Shown: positions 1 through 6,893 of the stretch, one piece after another
How the letters are laid out: each line of letters starts with the position of its first letter
Numbering within the stretch: position 1 is the first letter of the stretch
Assembly: GCA_028706895.1 (NCBI GenBank)
Contig: JAQTVG010000020.1
Coordinates: 1 to 9,291, forward strand
Source of the DNA: Candidatus Omnitrophota bacterium
GTDB taxonomy: Bacteria; Omnitrophota; Gorgyraeia; Gygaellales; Profunditerraquicolaceae
DNA length: 9,291 nt
Direction: 5' to 3'
Made by a program: the position numbers and the translations under genes
The notes under the pieces: model-generated
Database searches by the model: none
What the model saw: the letters and a program-made list of their open reading frames with translations, nothing else
What the model was told of the DNA's origin: nothing

Positions 1-430
1 TTAATACTAAAACTTCATCCCCAATCCATCTAAAACGTGCAACATAAAGTAATATTTCACCGTTCACAAAATTTAACGAACCAGTAGAAGCCTTGTTTAT
101 TGTTAATGTCTCATGCTTAGGATATTGCTCAATTTTCTTGATGGAATGGACTTCTGGCTTGTATATATTAGTAATGTTTTTATCTCGACCTACGTAATCT
201 CCTTCTATAGTGCCAATATTTGTTTGATTCTGAACAGGAGAATTATCTTTTATGTTATCCTTCCTCACATTTGTTGGTTTATCAATAATGACTTTCTGTG
301 GTTTGAATAATAAAATATAAGCTGGCATACCAAAAATAACAGCAACCACAATTGCAATTAATGCTAATTTCCAACCCGTCTTATAGAAAGGCTTTTTAGT
401 TATCTTTTTCATATCTTTCTTTTGCCTCAT
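1..430 (-). CDS. Partial gene, N-terminal part of an unidentified membrane-anchored protein
   Basis: The first 143 residues are visible and the frame runs off the left edge. I do not recognise the family. The basic N-terminus (many Lys/Arg in residues 1-18) is followed by one hydrophobic segment at about residues 20-43, so a single membrane anchor with the rest outside the cytoplasm is likely. A polar linker follows, containing NIGTIEGDYVGRDKNITN at residues 71-88, then a section that looks beta-rich (about 107-143). The start is the ATG whose complement lies at 428-430; an in-frame TAA a few codons upstream excludes a longer form. No good ribosome binding site precedes it, and Met7 is an alternative start. 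The DNA is only about one third G+C (57 of the first 180 bases), clearly lower than the operon to the right, which suggests an accessory or acquired gene. It is separated from ruvB by the palindromic element, so it probably has its own promoter. Confidence 0.6.
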   Translation of the reverse strand, partial: MRQKKDMKKITKKPFYKTGWKLALIAIVVAVIFGMPAYILLFKPQKVIIDKPTNVRKDNIKDNSPVQNQTNIGTIEGDYVGRDKNITNIYKPEVHSIKKIEQYPKHETLTINKASTGSLNFVNGEILLYVARFRWIGDEVLVL

Positions 431-443
431 ACTAGATTGGATT

Positions 444-672
444 AATGATATTTAAAAATGAATCTGGCGATGTTTCGAGCGAATGTCGATTTTAGCCAAT
501 GGAGCTTGAGCATTGAGGGAATCCAAACGCGAAAGCATTTGGACAGCGAGCATGTTTGAGCCCGTCCTGGCGAAGCCGACGGGCGAGTTGCGCAGCTGCC
601 GAAATGCGAAAGACCATTGGCGTTAAAAAATCGACCTGAGCGAGAAAAATCGACAGGTTCATTAAATATATT
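444..672. repeat. Nested palindromic intergenic element (MITE- or REP-like)
   Basis: This non-coding stretch is built as three nested inverted repeats. The outer arms, 444-502 and 614-672, match imperfectly over about 55 bases, with GTCGATTTT and CCAATGG shared between one arm and the complement of the other. An inner pair lies at 535-552 and 589-607 (GCATTT.GG.CAGC type). The centre, 560-584, is a hairpin with a perfect 7 bp stem (GCCCGTC/GACGGGC) capped by GGC-GAA-GCC. The middle is distinctly more GC-rich than the neighbouring left-hand gene. No open reading frame or transposase is present. The architecture suggests a dispersed non-autonomous mobile element or a structured intergenic repeat; as transcript it could also fold and stop or protect the ruvB mRNA. 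The symmetry is seen directly; repetition elsewhere in the genome is inferred. Confidence 0.7.
560..584. other. Central GC-rich hairpin of the palindromic element
   Basis: GCCCGTC at 560-566 pairs perfectly with GACGGGC at 578-584. A two-base bulge (567-568) leads to a second stem, GGC at 569-571 with GCC at 575-577, closed by a GAA loop. It is the apex of the larger palindrome. There is no following T-run on either strand, so it does not look like a standard intrinsic terminator. Confidence 0.6.
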
Positions 673-677
673 GTTGG

Positions 678-700
678 GAAGAACTCTAAAAGAGTTCTTC
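678..700 (-). terminator. Perfect 10 bp hairpin over the ruvB stop codon, possible weak terminator
   Basis: GAAGAACTCT at 678-687 and AGAGTTCTTC at 691-700 are perfect inverse complements around a three-base loop. The ruvB TAG at 686-688 sits at the top of this stem. On the minus strand the hairpin is followed by CCCAACAATATATTTAA, which is AT-rich but not a U-tract, so classical intrinsic termination is doubtful. It marks the 3' end of the operon and may act as a terminator or a 3'-end stabiliser together with the palindromic element just beyond it. Confidence 0.4.
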
Positions 701-1732
701 CTGCTTTGCGTATTTTATTCCGAAGTGCTCGTAGGCAAGCTTCGTGGCAACTCTTCCCCGCGAAGTGCGTTTTATATAACCGGCTTTCAATAAATACGGC
801 TCAATAGTATCTGAGATAGTATCCACTTCTTCATTAAGGCTCGCGGCAAGCGAATCAATCCCCACCGGCCCGCCGTTAAAAGACTCAAGCATAAGTTTTA
901 AAGCCTTGCGGTCTATCTCATCAAGGCCTGCTTTATCAATACGTAATTCGTCTAATGTCTTTGAGGCGACCTCAAGATTAACCTTATCAATCTTGGCTAC
1001 CTGCGCGTAATCCCTTATGCGGCGCAATAACCTATTAGCGACCCTGGGAGTGCCGCGGGCGCGCCGCGCGATTTCTTCGGCAGCTTCGTCGTCTATCTTC
1101 ATTCCGAGAATCTTAGCTGAATGCTTTATAATTCTAGCCAACTCTTCTATCTGATAAAAATCCAGGTGATAAAATATGCCGAACCTTGCCCTTAATGGCG
1201 CTGCCAATAAACCTGTCCTTGTAGTAGCGCCCACTAAAGTAAATGGCTTAAGATTAAATTTTATAGTCCGCGCGAACTGCCCTTTATCAATTATAAAGTC
1301 AATCTGCGAGCTCTCCATCGCAGGATAAAGGAATTCCTCAACTACTTTAGAAAGCCGGTGTATCTCATCAATAAAAAGTATGTCGCCTTTTTCAAGGTTA
1401 GTTAATATACCGATAAGATCTCCTGCCCGTTCTATTGCAGGCCCTGAGGTTGCGGTTATCTTCGTGCCCATTTCATGGGCAATAATATGCGCAAGGCTTG
1501 TTTTACCTAATCCCGGCGGGCCGCTTAGAAGGACATGTTCAAGGGGCTCTTTTCTTTGCTTGGTGGCGGTTATACAGACTTTCAGGTTATCAGTTATCTC
1601 TTTCTGGCCCACAAACTCTGTAAGCTTATGAGGCCTAAGAGACATATTCAAAACAACGTCTTCTTCGGTCTCCTGGACCTTATCAACAGTCTTCTGCCCC
1701 TCAAATAATTTACGCCTTGTCTCTTCTGTCAT
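686..1732 (-). CDS. ruvB: Holliday junction branch migration ATPase RuvB
   Basis: RuvB is the hexameric AAA+ motor that, with RuvA, drives branch migration of Holliday junctions during recombinational repair. At 348 residues it is full length. Walker A is GPPGLGKT at 71-78, Walker B LFIDEIHR at 119-126, sensor 1 GATTRTG at 168-174, and the arginine-finger region PLRARFG at 179-185. The sensor 2 helix GTPRVANRLLRRIRDYA is at 227-243, and a C-terminal winged helix from about 260 contains the typical GGPVGIDSLA. The gene overlaps the end of scpA by 23 bases. An AAGGA (complement of 1747-1751) stands 14 bases before the ATG, which is far for a ribosome binding site, so coupling to scpA translation is likely. 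Met30 is an internal alternative, but the extra N-terminal residues are normal for the family. Neither ruvA nor ruvC is in the window, unlike the common ruvCAB cluster. Confidence 0.97.
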   Translation of the reverse strand: MTEETRRKLFEGQKTVDKVQETEEDVVLNMSLRPHKLTEFVGQKEITDNLKVCITATKQRKEPLEHVLLSGPPGLGKTSLAHIIAHEMGTKITATSGPAIERAGDLIGILTNLEKGDILFIDEIHRLSKVVEEFLYPAMESSQIDFIIDKGQFARTIKFNLKPFTLVGATTRTGLLAAPLRARFGIFYHLDFYQIEELARIIKHSAKILGMKIDDEAAEEIARRARGTPRVANRLLRRIRDYAQVAKIDKVNLEVASKTLDELRIDKAGLDEIDRKALKLMLESFNGGPVGIDSLAASLNEEVDTISDTIEPYLLKAGYIKRTSRGRVATKLAYEHFGIKYAKQEELF

Positions 1733-2462
1733 ACGGTATGATATTTTCCTTGTTCCTGATAATCTCTATATCCTGAAACAGGCCTTTCTGGCGGGCGACA
1801 ATCTCTTTCATTTTGATTAATTCCAATATGGCCAAAAACGTAACCACTACCTCTATTTTATGTTTTGCCTTGGTAAATAAATCGGAGAGTTTCAGACTTT
1901 GAGACAAAAGCAGCATATGCAAAATATCATGGACTTTGCTCTCAACGGTAAACTCATCCTTAATAACTTCATAGAATACCTCTTTAGGTATTCCTTCTAA
2001 CGCTTTTGAAAACGCGGTAATTAAATCAAACAAGCTTGCTTCAAAATATACATCCTGCGGCTCTTCGGGGATCTCCTCTTGGGCTGATTTTGGCCGCTTA
2101 AAAACATCGCGCTGGTCAGTCTCTTTTTCTCTTAAGGTTTGCGCTATCTCCTTGAATTTTTCATATTCCAAGAGCCGCTTTACCAATTCCGCCCTCGGGT
2201 CTTCCTGTTCAGCTTCGGCCTCCTGCGATTTATCTATTGGCAGGAGCATCTTGGATTTAATCTGCATAAGCGTAGCTGCCATCACCAGGAATTCTCCTGC
2301 GATATTTAAATTAAGCATCCGCATAATATCCATATACTGGAGGTACTGCTCAGTCACCTTGGCAATGGGGATATCAGATATATTCAAGTGGTCCTTTTTT
2401 ACTAAATACAAAAGCAGGTCCAGCGGACCCTCAAACATCTCTAATTTTATTTTATAAGTCAT
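1710..2462 (-). CDS. scpA: Segregation and condensation protein ScpA (kleisin)
   Basis: ScpA is the kleisin subunit that bridges the SMC ATPase heads and binds ScpB in the bacterial condensin complex, acting in chromosome compaction and segregation. The 250-residue length is usual. The N-terminal signature FEGPLDLLLYLVKK is at 10-23, continuing with the SMC-neck-binding helices up to about residue 68 (AGEFLVMAATLMQIKSKMLL at 55-74). A charged, variable linker follows (about 78-135), then the C-terminal winged helix that contacts the SMC head (about 170-235, with VTFLAILELIKMKEI at 207-221). The ATG overlaps the trpS stop in a four-base ATGA and no Shine-Dalgarno sequence precedes it, so translation probably restarts after trpS. 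The gene end overlaps ruvB by 23 bases. ScpB and SMC are not encoded in the window; scpB commonly follows scpA, and ruvB stands in that place here. Confidence 0.95.
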   Translation of the reverse strand: MTYKIKLEMFEGPLDLLLYLVKKDHLNISDIPIAKVTEQYLQYMDIMRMLNLNIAGEFLVMAATLMQIKSKMLLPIDKSQEAEAEQEDPRAELVKRLLEYEKFKEIAQTLREKETDQRDVFKRPKSAQEEIPEEPQDVYFEASLFDLITAFSKALEGIPKEVFYEVIKDEFTVESKVHDILHMLLLSQSLKLSDLFTKAKHKIEVVVTFLAILELIKMKEIVARQKGLFQDIEIIRNKENIIPYDRRDKA

Positions 2463-3442
2463 GCTAAATTAAGCAGGCTCTTTGTCTCGGAAATAGTTTT
2501 AGCCGCGACAGCGCCTGCCCGTTTTGAACCCTGCTCCAATATTTTTAATATTTTTCTTTTATTTTTAAGCAATTCATTTCTCTTCTTTTGAATGGGCTCG
2601 AGGGACTTAACCAGTATTTCAGCCAGTTCTTTCTTGCAGTCAGTACAACCAATCCTGGCATTGCGGCAAAGTTCATCAATTTCTTTCTTTCTCCCGGGGG
2701 CAAATAGCGCGTAGTAATTGTGCACATTACAAGTTTCCGGGTGGCCCGGGTCAGAAAGTTTAATCCTTAAGGGATCGGTAAACATACCCTGGACTTTCTG
2801 GCGGATAATTTTGGGGTCTTCGGATATAGCGATGAAATTATTGTAACTCTTGCTCATCTTGCGGCCGTCAAGCCCTAAAATCCTCGGCGTCTCTGTCAAA
2901 AGCGCTGCCGGCTCCGGGAAAACATTTTTTTTGTAGAGGCTGTTAAACCTGCGCCCGATTTCCCTGGTCAATTCTAAATGCGGCAGCTGGTCTTCGCCGA
3001 CAGGGACTGCCTGCGCTTTATACAAGAGGATATCCGCTGCCTGTAAAACCGGGTATCCCAAAAAGCCAAAAGTGCTTAAATCGCGGTTAGTCACCTCGCG
3101 CAACTGCTCCTTATAGGTAGGGCAACGCTCAAGCCAGCCGAGAGGAGTAATAAAAGAAAACTCCATATATAACTCTAAATGCTCTTTTACGTGAGACTGG
3201 ATAAAGATAGTGGATTTTTTAGGAGAGATTCCGCAGGCAAGCCAATCTGCTACATTACTGATAAGATTTTCTTTCAGGTCTTTCGGATTTTCATACTCCG
3301 ACATAAGCGCGTGCCAATCCGCGGCCATAAAGAAACATTCATATTCGTCCTGTAATTTTACCCAATTGTTCAATGCGCCCACAAGGTGGCCTATGTGCAA
3401 AGAGCCGGTTGGACGCATACCGCTTAGAATACGTTTTCTCAT
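2459..3442 (-). CDS. trpS: Tryptophanyl-tRNA synthetase with a [4Fe-4S]-type cysteine motif
   Basis: TrpRS is a cytoplasmic class I aminoacyl-tRNA synthetase that charges tRNA-Trp. At 327 residues it is typical for the bacterial enzyme. The nucleotide-binding HIGH motif is complete at 16-19, and KMSKS at 195-199 within GLDGRKMSKSYNN. The AIDQ-like loop region appears as GEDQLPHLELTREIGRR (149-165). Cysteines 238, 259, 266 and 269 form C-x20-C-x6-C-x2-C, close to the C-x22-C-x6-C-x2-C motif that I recall binds an iron-sulfur cluster in Thermotoga maritima TrpRS; cluster binding here is inferred. The ATG lies four bases after the infB stop, with no recognisable ribosome binding site, so coupling to infB is likely. 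The 3' end overlaps scpA by four bases. There is no room for a trp leader or T-box upstream. Confidence 0.97.
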   Translation of the reverse strand: MRKRILSGMRPTGSLHIGHLVGALNNWVKLQDEYECFFMAADWHALMSEYENPKDLKENLISNVADWLACGISPKKSTIFIQSHVKEHLELYMEFSFITPLGWLERCPTYKEQLREVTNRDLSTFGFLGYPVLQAADILLYKAQAVPVGEDQLPHLELTREIGRRFNSLYKKNVFPEPAALLTETPRILGLDGRKMSKSYNNFIAISEDPKIIRQKVQGMFTDPLRIKLSDPGHPETCNVHNYYALFAPGRKKEIDELCRNARIGCTDCKKELAEILVKSLEPIQKKRNELLKNKRKILKILEQGSKRAGAVAAKTISETKSLLNLA

Positions 3443-3446
3443 AATT

Positions 3447-5660
3447 TTACAGCTTACGGGCTATCTTCTCTATATCGTAAGCCTCGATTACATCGCCTTC
3501 CATAAGGTTCACGAAACCGCCTACGGTCAAGCCGCATTCAAAGCCCTCCAAGACTTCCCTTACATCATCTTTAAAGCGCTTCAGGGAAGAAAGCTTCCCC
3601 TCAAACACAACCTCTCCGTTCCTGACTACGCTCACAGAAGCAGAACGGTTAATTTTCCCTTTAGTCACAAAACAACCCGCTATTGTCCCCGAACGAGAGA
3701 GGTTAAACATTTTTCTTACGTCAACCCTTCCCAGAAAGACTTTCTTTAATTTCGGCTCAAGCATACCCTCTAAAGCCGCTTTTATGTCATTAGCTAATTC
3801 ATAAATAATATTATACGTCCTTATGTCCACGCCCTCCTTAACACTTAATTCTTTTGCGCCTTCTTCGGCTTCAACATGGAAACCGAGTATCAAGGCATCC
3901 GATGCTATTGCCAAAATCACGTCTGAAGCGTTTATGCTGCCTACGCCTTCATGTATAATGTTCCATTTTATTTCTGTAACATTTAATTTATTCAGTGTTT
4001 CTCTTATTGCCTCAAGCGACCCCTGCACATCCGCCTTGAGTATCATTTTTAATTCCTTGATTTTACCTTCCTGTATCTGAGCGTGCAAATCTTCCAGGCT
4101 TATTCTTTTGGCCTGTTTCATCTGCTGCTGCCTTTCGCTCTCCTGGCGTTTCGCCGCCAATTCTCTTGCTATTTTTTCATCCTCAATTACATAAAATTGT
4201 TCTCCGACGCTCGGGATGCCGGATAAACCGGAAACCTCGACAGGAAAAGACGGAGGAGCGGCCGTTACGGAGTGTCCCCGGTCATTATACATCGCCTTTA
4301 TCTTGCCATAATATTTGTCTGCGATTATAACCTGGCCTAAATGCAGCGTGCCGTTTTGCACAAGTAAAGTCGCTACCGGCCCCCTGCCTTTACTAAGCTT
4401 TGCCTCTATAACTATGCCGCGGGCAAGCTTATCAGGGTTAGCCTTTAGCTCTAACATCTGTGCCTCTAAAATTATCATCTCCAATAAATTATCTATGCCC
4501 GCCCCTGTTTTTGCTGATACAGGCACGGTGATAGTTTTGCCGCCCCAATCTTCTGCGGCAAGATTAAGTTCAGAAAGTTGTTTCTTGACCCGGTCAATAT
4601 CAGCCTGGGGTTTATCTACTTTATTTACAGCTACGATTATCGGGACCCCTGCAGCACGCGCATGGTCTATGGCCTCTTTAGTCTGAGGCATAATTCCGTC
4701 ATCGGCAGCGACCACCAGAACAACAATATCGGTAACGCCTGCCCCGCGCGCGCGCATAGCAGTAAAAGCTTCGTGGCCGGGAGTATCCAAAAATGTAATC
4801 TCGCCGTGCGAAAGGCTGACTTTATAAGCACCGATATGCTGAGTAATACCGCCGTATTCAAACTCCGCAACCTTAGTCTTCCTTATGGCATCTAACAATG
4901 AAGTCTTGCCATGGTCAACGTGGCCCATAAAAGTAACTATCGGAGGCCTAGGCCGCGAAGGTTCATCCTTATCTGCTTCCTGATGTATGCGTAGAGCCAA
5001 TTCTTCCTGGCCAGGCGCCTTTTTTATATTGCATCCGTACTTCTGGCATACCTTTGCCACTACCGGCTCTTCCAAAGTCTGATTTATACCAACCATTAAA
5101 CCCAGATTCATCAAATTCTTAATCAAAAGAGATGGTTTTTCCTGCAATCTGATAGCCAAGTCTTTTACTGTAATAGGCAGTTCCAACTCCAACGTCTTAA
5201 GCGCTACTAAAGGCTCAGGCGGCGGCAAAGGTTTTTCTGCTACGGCTTCTTGCGCAACCGGCTTCTTCTCTTTTTTATGGATTACTTTCGGCTCCTCTAC
5301 GGGGATATGCGGCGTTGATACGGGCTTTTGTTCTGCGGCCGGATATTTTATTACTTCCGGATGTTTTATTACTTTAGGAGCTGGCTTAGTTTCTACAACA
5401 GGCGGCGGCAAAGGCCTTTGCTCTACAACCGGCTTTTCTTCCTTTTTGACTGGTTTCTTAGAAGGAATGATTATTTTTTCCGCCGGCTTAAGAACGGGCG
5501 TAATTGAAGGTTTTATTTTTGCCGGTTTTTGCGCCTTATGGGTAACTACAGGAGCTGCCTTCTTGGCCGCCTTTACTTTTATCGCCTTAGGCGCAGCTTT
5601 CTTTTCTTTGACTTGTGCTTTTTTCTTAACGGTGACTTTCTTTTCTTTTATCTTTACCAT
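3447..5660 (-). CDS. infB: Translation initiation factor IF-2
   Basis: IF2 is the GTPase that brings fMet-tRNA to the 30S subunit and promotes joining of the 50S subunit. The 737-residue protein starts with about 150 residues of low-complexity Lys/Ala/Pro/Val sequence, followed by the small IF2-N domain (about 162-212). The G domain carries GHVDHGKT (246-253), GGITQHIGAY (270-279), DTPGHEAF (292-299), NKVDK (346-350) and SAKTG (382-386). Domain II follows (about 410-500), then domain III (about 530-635) and the fMet-tRNA-binding C-terminal domain to residue 737, all apparently intact. The ATG lies six bases after the nusA stop, with AAGGA (complement of 5674-5678) 13 bases upstream, rather distant. 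The ylxR and rplGA genes that often separate nusA from infB are absent, and trpS rather than rbfA follows. Confidence 0.98.
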   Translation of the reverse strand: MVKIKEKKVTVKKKAQVKEKKAAPKAIKVKAAKKAAPVVTHKAQKPAKIKPSITPVLKPAEKIIIPSKKPVKKEEKPVVEQRPLPPPVVETKPAPKVIKHPEVIKYPAAEQKPVSTPHIPVEEPKVIHKKEKKPVAQEAVAEKPLPPPEPLVALKTLELELPITVKDLAIRLQEKPSLLIKNLMNLGLMVGINQTLEEPVVAKVCQKYGCNIKKAPGQEELALRIHQEADKDEPSRPRPPIVTFMGHVDHGKTSLLDAIRKTKVAEFEYGGITQHIGAYKVSLSHGEITFLDTPGHEAFTAMRARGAGVTDIVVLVVAADDGIMPQTKEAIDHARAAGVPIIVAVNKVDKPQADIDRVKKQLSELNLAAEDWGGKTITVPVSAKTGAGIDNLLEMIILEAQMLELKANPDKLARGIVIEAKLSKGRGPVATLLVQNGTLHLGQVIIADKYYGKIKAMYNDRGHSVTAAPPSFPVEVSGLSGIPSVGEQFYVIEDEKIARELAAKRQESERQQQMKQAKRISLEDLHAQIQEGKIKELKMILKADVQGSLEAIRETLNKLNVTEIKWNIIHEGVGSINASDVILAIASDALILGFHVEAEEGAKELSVKEGVDIRTYNIIYELANDIKAALEGMLEPKLKKVFLGRVDVRKMFNLSRSGTIAGCFVTKGKINRSASVSVVRNGEVVFEGKLSSLKRFKDDVREVLEGFECGLTVGGFVNLMEGDVIEAYDIEKIARKL
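5216..5414 (-). repeat. Short direct repeats in the low-complexity 5' part of infB
   Basis: The 16-base string CAGGCGGCGGCAAAGG occurs exactly at 5216-5231 and again at 5399-5414, each encoding PLPPP (residues 144-148 and 83-87). Between them, TTTTATTACTTCCGG at 5346-5360 and TTTTATTACTTTAGG at 5364-5378 form a tandem pair 18 bases apart, encoding repeated VIK-x-P steps. Such repeats fit length change by slippage in the disordered IF2 N-terminus and have no evident regulatory role. Confidence 0.6.
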
Positions 5661-5666
5661 AGTATA

Positions 5667-6869
5667 TTATTTTTCCTTAGCCTCTCTTGCCTGTTCAATA
5701 ATTTTCTTTGCTTTCTTCTCGGCAATGCCTTTTACCTTCATTAAATCTTTAATATCAGCTTCCAGGATATCATCTATGTTCTTAAAACCGGCTTCCTTAA
5801 GATTCTGCAGGGTCTTTTCTCCTACGCCTGATAACTCTTCCAGGGAAACCACTGCCTTGCCTGCTTTTATCTCTTTCTCTATCTTCTCCTCTTTTTCCGC
5901 TTTCCCCTCTTTTTCTTTCTGCCCGGCTGCTGTAGTCTTTGTGCGTATATCCAGTTCCCAGCCTATAAGGCGTGATGCGAGCCTGACATTCTGGCCGTGT
6001 TTACCGATAGCAAGCGAAAGTTGATCGTCTTCTACTACAACTTCTGCAGTAAGCAGCTCCTTATTTAATTTTATGTCGGATACCTTTGCAGGAGAAAGCG
6101 CCGCTTTTATATATTCCCTTATATCATCGCTATAGCGCACGATATCAATTTTCTCGCCCTGCAATTCATTTACTATGTTTCTTATGCGGTTTCCGCGCAT
6201 ACCGACGCAAGCGCCCACTGAGTCAACCTTTTCGTTCTTGGACCAGACCGCGATTTTACTGCGCGCGCCTGGCTCGCGTGAAATAGATTTTATCTCAACT
6301 ATGCCTTCATAGATTTCCGGAACCTCTAACTCAAATAATTTCTTAAGCAGGTTCGGGTGCGTCCTGGACAAGATTATCTGGGGGCCGCGTGTGTCTTTTT
6401 TCACTTCTACCACATATGTGCAGATACGTTGGCCTTGCCTGAATTCTTCTTTAGGGGACTGTTCGCGCTTGAGAAGCATGCCTTCGGTTTTTCCTAAAAG
6501 GTCAACTATGAGGTTGCCTTTATCAAACCTGTACACCGTACCGCTTACGATTTCCCCGACTTTTGCCTGAAATTCATTAAAAACAACGTCTTTTTCCGCC
6601 TCGCGTATCTTTTGTATGATTACCTGGCGAGCTGTAGAAGCTGCGATACGCCCAAAATCTATGGACGTAACTTCTTCGTTATTCCTGTAGGCCTTAATTT
6701 TGCCGTTGTGGCGGTCAAGCTCAACCCTTAATTCTTCTTCGGGCTTGACATTAAGGGCGCGGCGAGCAGCACTCACCAATGCGCTTTCTACGGCCTCAAT
6801 AAGCACTTCTTTCTTGATGCCTTTTTCTCTCTCCATCTGGTCTAATATAGCTAATAATTCTTGGCTCAT
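5667..6869 (-). CDS. nusA: Transcription termination/antitermination factor NusA
   Basis: NusA binds RNA polymerase and nascent RNA and modulates pausing, termination and antitermination. The 400 residues show an N-terminal polymerase-binding domain (about 1-100), an S1 domain (about 104-170), KH1 with GMRG at 223-226 inside GACVGMRGNRIRNI, and KH2 with GKHG at 289-292 inside AIGKHGQNVRLASRL. A Lys/Glu-rich linker (about 311-338) then leads to a helix-hairpin-helix domain (about 342-397: LSGVGEKTLQNLKEAGF, then VKGIAEKKAKKIIEQ). This tail is longer than in minimal NusA proteins of about 350-370 residues, yet gives a single domain where E. coli has two acidic repeats. It has the clearest ribosome binding region of the operon. 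The gene lies 24 bases after rimP and six before infB, as usual for this translation/transcription cluster. Confidence 0.97.
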   Translation of the reverse strand: MSQELLAILDQMEREKGIKKEVLIEAVESALVSAARRALNVKPEEELRVELDRHNGKIKAYRNNEEVTSIDFGRIAASTARQVIIQKIREAEKDVVFNEFQAKVGEIVSGTVYRFDKGNLIVDLLGKTEGMLLKREQSPKEEFRQGQRICTYVVEVKKDTRGPQIILSRTHPNLLKKLFELEVPEIYEGIVEIKSISREPGARSKIAVWSKNEKVDSVGACVGMRGNRIRNIVNELQGEKIDIVRYSDDIREYIKAALSPAKVSDIKLNKELLTAEVVVEDDQLSLAIGKHGQNVRLASRLIGWELDIRTKTTAAGQKEKEGKAEKEEKIEKEIKAGKAVVSLEELSGVGEKTLQNLKEAGFKNIDDILEADIKDLMKVKGIAEKKAKKIIEQAREAKEK

Positions 6870-6874
6870 GATAA

Positions 6875-6888
6875 TCCTTTAACCTCCT
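6875..6888 (-). promoter_or_regulatory. Double ribosome binding site of nusA
   Basis: On the minus strand AGGAGG (complement of 6883-6888) is followed by AAAGGA (6875-6880), five bases before the nusA ATG. The nearer site has good spacing; the stronger AGGAGG sits 13 bases away. Together they support the ATG at 6869 as the true start and suggest strong independent initiation. Confidence 0.7.
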
Positions 6889-6893
6889 ATATA

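Noticed and set aside
113..310. Plus-strand open frame of 65 codons, hydrophobic
   Set aside because: It lies opposite the left-edge minus-strand gene, has no ribosome binding site and resembles no known protein; it is better explained as antisense chance in AT-rich DNA.
444..672. Integron attC site or classical IS remnant
   Set aside because: The ends lack the conserved attC core boxes, the outer palindrome is too long, and there is no transposase or integrase fragment and no clear target duplication.
3210..3749. Plus-strand frame of 179 codons across the infB-trpS junction
   Set aside because: It overlaps conserved coding sequence of two firmly identified genes and has no family features or start signal.
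5446..6024. Plus-strand frame of 192 codons, rich in Phe and Ser, resembling a membrane protein
   Set aside because: It is the antisense of the Lys/Glu-rich parts of infB and nusA; AAA/AAG and GAA codons read backwards give Phe and Ser. Both sense genes are unmistakable.
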